53,428 nucleotides of DNA from Bacteroidota bacterium. Lineage in GTDB: Bacteria; Bacteroidota; Bacteroidia; Flavobacteriales_D; Crocinitomicaceae. The stretch lies in contig JAJRQK010000052.1 of assembly GCA_024280295.1 (NCBI GenBank), positions 1-53,428 of the forward strand. Reading direction: 5' to 3'. The position numbers were made by a program, and so were the translations under genes. Positions 17,328 to 25,012 of this stretch are shown here, piece by piece. Below the pieces are notes generated by a model, which did no database searches, had not been told where the DNA came from, and worked only from the letters and a program-made list of their open reading frames with translations. Every line of letters starts with the position of its first letter. The first letter of the stretch is position 1.

Positions 17328-19018
17328 TGGGAGATTTCTTTATGCAGTTTTACGAACGTTTTATCAAGATTTTCTCACTTGATGTTGGAGATGCTACCAC
17401 ACTTGTATTTACCAAGTTGGATTTCTGGATGTTCTTCTTGCTCGCAATGGTTGTCTTCTCATTCTTGCATAAAAACAAACTCGTTCGCAGTATTTACTTG
17501 ACGGCAATCAGTCTCTTTTTCTTTTACAAGACTTCAGGCCTATATGTTTTACTTCTTGGACTAAGTATCACTGTGAATTATCTCATGGGGAGACAGATTT
17601 TTAAAGCTCCCACTGACTTGAGGCGTAAATGGATCATCGCCTTCTCAGCGATATTTAATTTACTCATTCTCGGTTATTTCAAGTATGCATACTTCTTTTC
17701 TGATTCGTTCAATGAGATGTTTGGTACCGACTTTGAGTTAGTTAATCATTTTGCACAGTTTGGAAATAACATTTTTGGTGCCAATTCATTTGTACTTGAT
17801 ATTGCACTTCCTGTTGGAGTATCTTTCTTCACCTTTCAGAATATTAGCTATGTAGTTGACATCTATCGAAAAGAAATTAAGCCCGTAAAAAACTTCTTCG
17901 ACTATACCTTTTTCGTGACCTTCTTCCCACAATTAATAATGGGTCCAATTGTTCGAGCAAGAGATTTTATCCCACAAATTAGCCAGTCATTTCATCTCAC
18001 AAAAGATGATTTTAGTTGGTCAATTATTCAGATTGTAAAAGGGCTGATTAAGAAAATTGTCATCGCAGATTTCTTAGTGGTACATTTCATTGATATTATC
18101 GTTGAAACACCAACAGCGTATCCAGGATTTGTTAGCGTACTAGCCATGTGGGCATATTCACTGCATATCTACGCCGACTTTTCAGGCTATACTGACATAG
18201 CCATAGGACTGTCTCGATTGATGGGGTTCAAACTTAAACCCAACTTCAATTCGCCTTATAAAGCAACCAGTGTAGCAGATTTCTGGAGGCGTTGGCACAA
18301 ATCTTTAGGTTCTTGGCTTCGTGATTATCTGTACATTCCATTAGGAGGAAATAGAGGAGGGACAATTGGCTCTTACATCGCGATTGTCGTCATATTTACC
18401 TTTTTAATCTTCATAACTCAATGGTATGAACTACTCTATGTCTATGGCGGATTGACAATTATCTACCTCATCGGAGCCGCAACAATTAAAGATTTCAAAC
18501 GCTTTGTCCATCGTGATTTGAATCTCCTAATTACTATGGTTGTCGGTGGATTATGGCATGGTGCAAGTGAAAACTTTGTGATTTGGGGAGCAATGAATGG
18601 TGCGGCATTAATTATCTATAAGTACTGGAAACAAATTAGCTTCTATGAGAATCGATCAGGGTTCATTGTTCATTTTTGGAAGATCTTTATCACGTTTAAC
18701 TTTATCACATTTACGCGTATTTGGTTTAAGCTAGATGATGATGGTATGCCACTCGTGATGTTGGATCAAATCTGGAATAATTTCAACTTTTCATGGGATG
18801 TGTTTATTACCATATTGACGACATATCAAGCTGTATTCTGGGTAATGCTCGTTGGATTTATTATTCATTGGTTGCCTAATAAAGTGAAGGATTTGTACGA
18901 AAAGCTGTTCATGCGAATGCCACTAATTCTGCAAACTGTATGTGTGGCTGCTATTATCTTTTTACTTTATCAAGCGATATCTGGTGAAGCGCCTCCATTT
19001 GTTTATTTGTCGTTTTAG
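17327..19018 (+). CDS. MBOAT-family membrane O-acyltransferase (AlgI-like)
   Basis: 563 residues with about 11 membrane helices. MBOAT hallmarks are PVGVSFFTFQNISYVVD, FFPQLIMGPIVRARDF, SGYTDIAIGLSRLMGF, DFWRRWHKSLGSWLRDYLYIPLGG and the catalytic histidine at residue 411 in GGLWHGASENFVIWG. AlgI-type proteins pass an acyl group from a cytoplasmic donor across the membrane to periplasmic SGNH partners. Two such partners are encoded immediately upstream and coupled by a 1-nt overlap (TGATG), which strongly suggests a three-protein complex that O-acetylates a surface glycan. No mannuronan genes are nearby, so the glycan is not alginate by any evidence here. Confidence 0.93.
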   Translation: MGDFFMQFYERFIKIFSLDVGDATTLVFTKLDFWMFFLLAMVVFSFLHKNKLVRSIYLTAISLFFFYKTSGLYVLLLGLSITVNYLMGRQIFKAPTDLRRKWIIAFSAIFNLLILGYFKYAYFFSDSFNEMFGTDFELVNHFAQFGNNIFGANSFVLDIALPVGVSFFTFQNISYVVDIYRKEIKPVKNFFDYTFFVTFFPQLIMGPIVRARDFIPQISQSFHLTKDDFSWSIIQIVKGLIKKIVIADFLVVHFIDIIVETPTAYPGFVSVLAMWAYSLHIYADFSGYTDIAIGLSRLMGFKLKPNFNSPYKATSVADFWRRWHKSLGSWLRDYLYIPLGGNRGGTIGSYIAIVVIFTFLIFITQWYELLYVYGGLTIIYLIGAATIKDFKRFVHRDLNLLITMVVGGLWHGASENFVIWGAMNGAALIIYKYWKQISFYENRSGFIVHFWKIFITFNFITFTRIWFKLDDDGMPLVMLDQIWNNFNFSWDVFITILTTYQAVFWVMLVGFIIHWLPNKVKDLYEKLFMRMPLILQTVCVAAIIFLLYQAISGEAPPFVYLSF

Positions 19019-19135
19019 CGCGTCTTGAAATACCTACTAGTGGGTGCTTTTACTTCTAAATTTAATTAATTACTTTGTCAAGTCGTCTTTTTGATGCTTG
19101 CTAGACTATATTATGGAGCACTCATTCATTCTTCT

Positions 19136-19222
19136 ATGAAAACTGTTTTACGATTAACCACCCTCTTTTGTTTTGTGCTATTAAGCACATCTACTTTTGC
19201 ACAAAAAGGTTATACGTATTGA
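19136..19222 (+). pseudogene. Orphan signal-peptide remnant of a secreted-protein gene
   Basis: A 28-codon frame encodes a complete, convincing signal peptide (MKTVLRLTTLFCFVLLS then TSTFAQ) and stops after KGYTY. Nothing resembling a mature protein follows in any frame before the next gene. I read it as the 5' stub of a deleted secreted-protein gene, although a very small exported peptide cannot be excluded. It lies in a 303-nt gap between the MBOAT gene and the repeat protein that otherwise shows nothing. Confidence 0.45.
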
Positions 19223-19321
19223 GCAAATCCTTAACGATTAACCATAATTGACGTTTATTTGGATCAAATCAAAATAACTTGGAACAATTTCTGTTACATT
19301 TAAACCATAGTTTGAATGATA

Positions 19322-20734
19322 ATGAAACAACTTCTTTTTATAACATTTATACTCGGAATAACCTCAATTGGGTTTTCACAAGATACAACCTATCACAAAA
19401 ATGGTTCGATCAAGAGTATTCGAAGTTGGAATGGTGAAAATAGAGCAGGAAAATGGGTTCAATACTTCCAAAATGGAGGAATTTACGTTATTGGAAATTT
19501 CGAGAATGGTACGCCCGTTGGAAATTGGAAGGAATATTACCCCAACAAACAGTTAAAAAAAACAGGTGTTTTTATCGAAGGCAATACGCATGGTGAAGTC
19601 CTTGGATATTATGAGAATGGACAACCAAATTACATTGAAAATTACAACACTGGATTATTAGAAGGAGAACAGCGTTATTTTTTCGAAGATGGAACACTTC
19701 GTGCAATTGAAAATCATCTAGGTGGTGGATTTCACGGCTTGTATCAAGAATATTTTCAAAACGGACAGCTAAAAGCCAAAGAGTTCTTTGTCAATGATAA
19801 AGAAGATAGTATGGCAATCAATTATTTTGATACTGGAACTATTCGTAATAAAGGTGACTGGAAACTCGGGGTTCGAGTTGGGAAATGGGAACATTTTTAC
19901 AAAGATGGACAAGTTGAAGTCACAAAACATTTCAATGAAAGTGGAAAGAAAACTGGTAGTTGGTTGTTTTTCTATCCTTCCGGGAAATTACTTGGTGTAG
20001 CATATTATATCGACGGAAAAAAAGACAGTACATGGATTGGCTATTTCGAAAGTGGTAATTTAAAATCACGAGAGCATTACCAAAATGGACTAGAAGCTGG
20101 TGATTGGGTTTACTACCATGAAAATGACTCCCTTATGGGTGAAAAATCTTGGATTGACGGTGAACGCAACGGTAATTGGACTGAATACTTCGAGAATGGT
20201 CAATTAAAAACATCGGTCACATTCGTGAAAAATCAACCTAATGGGAAATCGTATGAAATGGCGATGAACGGTTTGCCATTAACGATCACAACTTGGGTCG
20301 CGGGTCAACAAACAGGATCTTACGAAGAATATCACACGAATGGTCAACTTAAATCAGCAGGAACTTTACTCGATGGAAAGCAAGATGGGAATTGGACCGA
20401 ATACTATGACAATGGAATAACTGCCTTTGTCACACCCTATTTAAATGGCAAAAAAAACGGTCTCTGCATCTTCTACAACGACAACGAGATGGTTATCCGA
20501 AAGGGTAATTACGAAAACAACTTAGAAGAAGGATTATGGACGAGTTATACATGGGAAGAAGGCGTTATAGACACTGAAGAGTTTTATGTGAATGGTAAAA
20601 AAAATGGTTCATGGAAACTTTATCACCCCAATGGTCAACTTCACAAATTGGGTACATTTGAAATGGATAAGAAGATTGGTAAATGGACTGAATATGATGA
20701 AGATGGTAAGCTCCTAAAAACTGAGCAGTTTTAA
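19322..20734 (+). CDS. Exported MORN-type / YwqK-like repeat protein
   Basis: About 470 residues: signal peptide (MKQLLFITFILGI, cleavage near GFSQ) then about 19 tandem units of about 23 residues with the pattern G-x-W-x-x-Y-(Y/F)-x-N-G-x-L-K. Clear units are GNWTEYFENGQLK, GSWKLYHPNGQLH and GKWTEYDEDGKLL. This is the MORN_2/YwqK-antitoxin repeat, common in exported Bacteroidota proteins; despite the family name it need not be an antitoxin. No toxin gene is adjacent. An in-frame ATG 6 nt upstream (19316) is an equally possible start. Function unknown; likely a surface or periplasmic scaffold. Confidence 0.85.
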   Translation: MKQLLFITFILGITSIGFSQDTTYHKNGSIKSIRSWNGENRAGKWVQYFQNGGIYVIGNFENGTPVGNWKEYYPNKQLKKTGVFIEGNTHGEVLGYYENGQPNYIENYNTGLLEGEQRYFFEDGTLRAIENHLGGGFHGLYQEYFQNGQLKAKEFFVNDKEDSMAINYFDTGTIRNKGDWKLGVRVGKWEHFYKDGQVEVTKHFNESGKKTGSWLFFYPSGKLLGVAYYIDGKKDSTWIGYFESGNLKSREHYQNGLEAGDWVYYHENDSLMGEKSWIDGERNGNWTEYFENGQLKTSVTFVKNQPNGKSYEMAMNGLPLTITTWVAGQQTGSYEEYHTNGQLKSAGTLLDGKQDGNWTEYYDNGITAFVTPYLNGKKNGLCIFYNDNEMVIRKGNYENNLEEGLWTSYTWEEGVIDTEEFYVNGKKNGSWKLYHPNGQLHKLGTFEMDKKIGKWTEYDEDGKLLKTEQF

Positions 20735-20773
20735 TCGTATTTGTCGTATATTTATCAACACAATCAATCTTTT

Positions 20774-22009
20774 ATGAAAAAACTACTCCTTCTTGCCTTT
20801 ATTGGTATTTCTCAACTTGGTTCAGCTCAACTTACTATCGATGTACTCTCCTACAATGTATTAAATTTCCCAAATGGCAGTGCTGATCGTATTGACACGC
20901 TGAAAAAAGTGTTGACGCATTACACACCAGATTTAATGCTAGTTCAAGAATTGAAATCTGATGCAGGCTTGCAATCAATCACTGGGGCACTATCTGATAT
21001 TTCTCTGGTAAATTACGTTTCTGGAACATGGGAAGCACAGCAATCCAATCCATCTTCGAGTTGGAAACTGCAACAGAATATTATCTATAGTACTGAAATG
21101 TTCACACTTGCTGAAGAGCGTGTAATCACTACCAACTATCGAGATGTCAATTATTTTAAGTTGTACCTTAATGATATAAACCTTGGAACTTCACTTGATA
21201 CAATTTTTCTTCACGTATTTGTGACTCACCTAAAATCGTCGCAAGGATCCACTAATGAGCAACTCCGCTTCGAAATGGCACAGGTTATGCGCGCGGAAAT
21301 TGAAGCTTTACCTGCAAATAGTTATGTGCTCTGTGGAGGGGATTTCAACCTTTACAACAGTACTGAGACAGCTTACCAGCATCTAATTGACAATACTGTC
21401 AACAACTACCTTGTTGATCCGATTAATATGCCAGGAAACTGGCACGACAGCGGTTTTCCGAACAAAGAGATCTTAACACAGTCCACGCGATTAACACCTT
21501 TAACTGATGGCGCAGGTGGCGGATTAGATGATCGTTTTGACTTTGTACTACAAAGTTCTGAACTTGGTCTTGGAAACGCGAAACTGTCTTATGTGAATGG
21601 AACATACAAAGCACTTGGAAACAATGGAACTTGCTATAATCAGGATTTAACAAATTGTACATCCGTTGGAAACGTTCCAGATTCAATTATTTCGGCATTG
21701 TACTATTGTTCGGATCATTTGCCTGTTGTTTTTTCGCTTCAAAGTAATGCTGTTTTAAGTATTTCAGATGCTGGTTTGACTCAAATCACTATTTATCCGA
21801 ATCCAATGCAAGAAGTGTTAACGATCAAGCCATCAAATAGTAATTTATTAGACCTTTTGTTGACAGACCTTTCAGGTAAAATTATTCGTTCATCAAATTT
21901 TAGCGGAAAATTCTCACTAGATATTTCCGGATTTAATTCTGGGGTTTATTTGGTTTCGATATTCGAAAATGGAGATCTATTGATCCGAGAAAAGGTGGTG
22001 CGGTTGTAG
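20774..22009 (+). CDS. Secreted endonuclease/exonuclease/phosphatase-fold protein with T9SS sorting domain
   Basis: About 411 residues from the ATG at 20774, chosen because it starts the signal peptide MKKLLLLAFIGIS (cleavage after GSAQ); the frame is open further upstream. The catalytic domain shows LSYNVLNFP near the N-terminus, LVQELKS, VTHLKSS, CGGDFNLY and the closing SDHLPVVF, which are the metal- and phosphate-binding motifs of the EEP (DNase I-like) superfamily. A C-terminal type A sorting domain follows (ITIYPNPMQEVLTI, LLTDLSGKII, a GVYLVSI motif). Likely a surface nuclease or phosphodiesterase used in DNA or phosphate scavenging; the exact substrate is not determined. Confidence 0.9.
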   Translation: MKKLLLLAFIGISQLGSAQLTIDVLSYNVLNFPNGSADRIDTLKKVLTHYTPDLMLVQELKSDAGLQSITGALSDISLVNYVSGTWEAQQSNPSSSWKLQQNIIYSTEMFTLAEERVITTNYRDVNYFKLYLNDINLGTSLDTIFLHVFVTHLKSSQGSTNEQLRFEMAQVMRAEIEALPANSYVLCGGDFNLYNSTETAYQHLIDNTVNNYLVDPINMPGNWHDSGFPNKEILTQSTRLTPLTDGAGGGLDDRFDFVLQSSELGLGNAKLSYVNGTYKALGNNGTCYNQDLTNCTSVGNVPDSIISALYYCSDHLPVVFSLQSNAVLSISDAGLTQITIYPNPMQEVLTIKPSNSNLLDLLLTDLSGKIIRSSNFSGKFSLDISGFNSGVYLVSIFENGDLLIREKVVRL

Positions 22010-22062
22010 CGTTTGAATCGTTGATTGAATTTCATCTGTAACTTTTACGCGGGTTAAAAGTC

Positions 22063-22101
22063 TTACCTACAAATCAAGGTTCTTTTGCTAGGTAAATTTT
22101 T
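22063..22101 (+). terminator. Possible hairpin terminator after the EEP-fold gene
   Basis: TTACCTA (22063-22069) and TAGGTAA (22089-22095) are perfect inverted arms with a 19-nt loop, followed by ATTTTT. The loop is long and the stem AT-rich, so this is only a weak terminator candidate. Confidence 0.25.
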
Positions 22102-22190
22102 AAACGTATGAAAAAAGATAATTCTCGTCAACATTCAATTTTGCGGTTGGACGAAGAGAATACGAATTAATTCTAAAAGACGTAGAAGCG

Positions 22191-22394
22191 TTAGTGATAG
22201 GAATGGCATCCTTTTTTAATGGATTTGCCTCTATTATAGGTAAACACGGATGTAAAAAAGATACAGTGGATAGCACGGCTGCTTTCTTTCTTTGCTTGTT
22301 GTTCGATCAATAAAATTAAAGACAGCAGAAACGCCCAGATTAGAATCATTATGGTAAAGATCTCAGTGACATCAATAATTTTAATTAATTTCAT
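22191..22394 (-). CDS. Possible small single-span membrane protein (uncertain)
   Basis: A 67-codon frame whose first 35 residues contain a clean hydrophobic segment (IFTIMILIWAFLLSLILLI) followed by a basic turn. The rest of the frame is read through the conserved intergenic element at 22192-22276 and looks non-protein-like. The start lies only 24 nt from the divergent GIN-domain gene, leaving little room for two promoters. It may be a small gene ending in a repeat, or chance. Confidence 0.2.
   Translation of the reverse strand: MKLIKIIDVTEIFTIMILIWAFLLSLILLIEQQAKKESSRAIHCIFFTSVFTYNRGKSIKKGCHSYH
22192..22276. repeat. Copy 1 of a conserved intergenic element (GATAG / GGCATCCTTTT / AAAAGATACAG type)
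   Basis: The element has three blocks identical to a second copy at 32958-33003: TAGTGATAG, then after 4 nt GGCATCCTTTT, then AAAAGATACAGTGGATAGCA. In this copy the T-run and A-run are separated by a 40-nt insert that contains an additional CATCC/GGATG pairing; in copy 2 they abut. Similar blocks are, from memory, abundant between genes in Flavobacteriia. Either a structured RNA, a terminator-like element or a mobile palindrome. Confidence 0.6.
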
Positions 22395-22418
22395 TTAATA
22401 AAACCAAACCCATTTAAT

Positions 22419-23126
22419 ATGAAAGTAACTTTCGCAATTTTATCGACACTTCTTCTTATTACATCCTGTCAATTCGCATCTATAAAAGGATCTGATAAAT
22501 TGATCACAAAAACATTCGACTACACTAATTTCACATCAATCAGTACTTCATCTGCAATTTCTGTAGAGATTTTTCAATCAGATTCATATTATGTTGAACT
22601 AGAGTGCAACGAAAACATTGAAGAATATTTTGACATTGATTTAAAGGGAGAAGATTTGAAAATCAGCCTAAACTCAAACCAATCGTTTACGAATGTAACC
22701 ATGAAAGTAAAAATTCACGCTCCTAATATTTCTATGGTGGAGGCAAAAGGTGCAAGTTCCATTCATTTTGATAAATATAAGACTGATAATTTGACCTTAA
22801 ACTTATCTGGTGCTTCGGAAGTAAACGGATCATTGGTGATTTCTAAAAAACTCACTATTGAATCGACTGGAGCATCGAGTGCAAACCTTATTGGATCAGC
22901 GAATAATGTTTTGCTAGATTATTCAGGAGCTTCATCGTTTTCTGGAAAGAAATTAGTCATTATTGGACAATTGGACATTGATAGTTCTGGTGCTAGTTCA
23001 ATCGAGACAATGGCAAACGGAACAATCGACATTGATGCCTCAGGTGCGAGCGACATTAGTTACTATGGAAAAGGTAAAGTAATCCATAGCAAAACATCGG
23101 GTGCTGCGAGCGTAACACACAAATGA
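22419..23126 (+). CDS. GIN-domain (DUF2807) lipoprotein
   Basis: 235 residues with a lipoprotein signal (MKVTFAILSTLLL, lipobox ITSC) and a DUF2807 head domain: the start SISTSSAISVEI, the ECNENIEEYF segment and then a right-handed beta-helix marked by seven GAS-type turns (KGASSIHF, SGASEVN, TGASSANL, SGASSFS, SGASSIE, SGASDIS, SGAASV). These proteins are widespread in Bacteroidota as outer-membrane or surface proteins, sometimes annotated as putative auto-transporter adhesins, with no proven function. The next gene starts 4 nt downstream. Confidence 0.9.
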   Translation: MKVTFAILSTLLLITSCQFASIKGSDKLITKTFDYTNFTSISTSSAISVEIFQSDSYYVELECNENIEEYFDIDLKGEDLKISLNSNQSFTNVTMKVKIHAPNISMVEAKGASSIHFDKYKTDNLTLNLSGASEVNGSLVISKKLTIESTGASSANLIGSANNVLLDYSGASSFSGKKLVIIGQLDIDSSGASSIETMANGTIDIDASGASDISYYGKGKVIHSKTSGAASVTHK

Positions 23127-23130
23127 CACC

Positions 23131-24384
23131 ATGTCTCTGCTGAAAACCAAATTTATCTTTCTTACTTTCCTTCTTTGTTTTAGTCCACTGAAAGCTCAAA
23201 CAATTACTGGAAATTTGGAACAATACATCAGCACTTATATTGATGGAATCCCAGGGAGTACTGGAAATGATTTTCAGACACCGGCGTCAATAGAATTAAT
23301 AACCTGGAGGACTGTTATCGATGCGATTCTGATTAATGATTTGGTTACAGCTCGAAACACAGCAGCTTCAATTAACTATCAAATTGTTGAATACTCAGAC
23401 ACTCAATCATCTGAATTGCATTACGTCTTGGAGGAGAAATCACCGCTTCAACATTACTGGGGACTTTACGTTTTTAATCCAAATCCATGTCGAAACACGT
23501 TGATACTTCAAGCTCCTCACCCAAAATACGATTTCAATACTGGAAAGGAAGCCGGATATTGCTATACACGACTTTCATCACTCGCACTATTTGTGAGTGG
23601 AACACATCGCTGTAATCAGAGTGGCTTTTCGGTTTGCGATGGAACTACGAGTATTTGTCAAGGAACATCATCTAGTTTCCAAGTTTCTGACAATGCGCAT
23701 ACTATTCAATCTGTATTTCAAGAAACAACAGATGCTATTAATGATTTCCTATCGGATGCGGTTTTTGTTCAATTACACGGTTTCTCAAAACAAGCGAGCG
23801 ATCCTTACGTGATTATGAGTAATGGAACGCGCGATACGCCAACAAATGATTTCGTAGATCTTATAAAAACACAACTTTTTGCAGCCGATGCAATGCTTAC
23901 ATTTGAAGTAGCACATGTCAACTTAGCTTGGACACGATTAATCGCATTCTCAAACACACAAGGTCGACTCGTGAATCAAAGTTTCGATCCTTGTAACACG
24001 CATTTAGATATTTCAATGGGGAAATTCGTCCATATTGAACAAGAAAAAACAAAGCTCCGTGATGATTCTACAGGGTGGTTTAAAATGTACACTGCTCTCG
24101 CGAATGTATTTCCGTGCGATTCTTCAACGGCAAATTATATCGAGTCAAAAAAGGATGCTATCGTTGTTTTTCCGAATCCTGTGATAGGTGATATTGTAAC
24201 TGCGAAAGGTAAAAAATTAATTGGCTACTCATTGCTTGATATGAACGGAAAGGTTTTGAAAAGAGATAGTTTTGATCAATGCTCTGCTCTCAACATTGAT
24301 ATAAGTGGAATTAGTCATGGTATTTATCTTATGGAGATTCGCACAGCACAGAAAATTAAAACAATAAAGCTTCTTTTTCAATGA
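23131..24384 (+). CDS. T9SS-secreted protein of unknown function, possible metal-dependent hydrolase
   Basis: 417 residues: signal peptide (after MSLLKTK, cleavage near LKAQ), a central domain and a C-terminal sorting domain (VVFPNPVIGDIVTAKGK, LLDMNGKVLKR, a GIYLMEIRT motif). The central domain has conserved-looking polar motifs in this order: LQAPHPKYDFNTGKEAG, VSGTHRCN, VQLHGFSK and MSNGTRDT. The His-Pro...Asp...Glu, Thr-His-Arg and Leu-His-Gly pattern resembles zinc hydrolases of the N-formylglutamate-amidohydrolase or carboxypeptidase type, but I do not recognise the family, so this is an inference. Short-spaced after the GIN-domain gene and overlapped 4 nt by the next. Confidence 0.7.
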   Translation: MSLLKTKFIFLTFLLCFSPLKAQTITGNLEQYISTYIDGIPGSTGNDFQTPASIELITWRTVIDAILINDLVTARNTAASINYQIVEYSDTQSSELHYVLEEKSPLQHYWGLYVFNPNPCRNTLILQAPHPKYDFNTGKEAGYCYTRLSSLALFVSGTHRCNQSGFSVCDGTTSICQGTSSSFQVSDNAHTIQSVFQETTDAINDFLSDAVFVQLHGFSKQASDPYVIMSNGTRDTPTNDFVDLIKTQLFAADAMLTFEVAHVNLAWTRLIAFSNTQGRLVNQSFDPCNTHLDISMGKFVHIEQEKTKLRDDSTGWFKMYTALANVFPCDSSTANYIESKKDAIVVFPNPVIGDIVTAKGKKLIGYSLLDMNGKVLKRDSFDQCSALNIDISGISHGIYLMEIRTAQKIKTIKLLFQ

Positions 24385-24938
24385 GTAAGACTACAAATTC
24401 GTATGAGACTACATTTAATTGGACTAGAAATCAAGCCGATAATTGCCTAGCAAAATGGAATAATCTTCTCCTTCGAGTTGAAGAAATGGACGACAATTTT
24501 TGGTCTTGGTCTGTTCGAGATACGGAGCAAAACGAATTTCAAATTGACACTTCCAGTAATTATGATGAAAAGGTTTTAACAGTAGAAGCAGCTCGACAAA
24601 AAGCAGAAGAATGCGCTTTAGCATACCAGCGCGAAAGATTAAAAAATGCTGAAGTTGGTCAGTTAAATATTACGAAGCGATTTTTCTACGTTTCAATGAT
24701 TGCATTGCTATTCTTAGTAATCAAAATTCTATTCATTGACAACTTAATCATTGGAAACCCATCCCATTATCATTTAAGTGGGACCAGTAATCTTTTCAAC
24801 TTCTTCTATCCGTCAACTACAACAAAAGAGGTTCATCCAGAACCATCTACATTAAATCATGCCCTAACATTTCTAGTTGGGTGTCTTGTTGGTTGGGGAA
24901 TAATACGATTCTTTTTACGCAATAATAGCAGCAAATAA
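24381..24938 (+). CDS. Membrane protein of unknown function, two predicted helices
   Basis: 185 residues starting within an ATGA overlap with the previous stop, so translationally coupled. The N-terminal 105 residues are soluble, rich in Trp and acidic residues (MDDNFWSWSVRD) and end in a helical EAARQKAEECALAYQRERL segment. Two hydrophobic stretches follow (about 114-132 and 160-178) with a Ser/Thr/Pro loop between. No family is recognised. Coupling to the secreted-protein gene suggests an envelope role. Confidence 0.65.
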   Translation: MSKTTNSYETTFNWTRNQADNCLAKWNNLLLRVEEMDDNFWSWSVRDTEQNEFQIDTSSNYDEKVLTVEAARQKAEECALAYQRERLKNAEVGQLNITKRFFYVSMIALLFLVIKILFIDNLIIGNPSHYHLSGTSNLFNFFYPSTTTKEVHPEPSTLNHALTFLVGCLVGWGIIRFFLRNNSSK

Positions 24939-25012
24939 AGGAAATTAAACTGGTTCGGAATTATCCCGAAACAAATGTGCCTTTAGTGCCATTGTGGTTT
25001 ACTTAAAAATCC

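Noticed and set aside
17327-19018. Alginate-specific AlgI
   Set aside because: No alginate polymerisation or epimerase genes; the MBOAT signature alone does not set the glycan.
19322-20734. YwqK repeat protein as an antitoxin
   Set aside because: The family name comes from one system; here the protein is exported and no adjacent toxin gene is seen.
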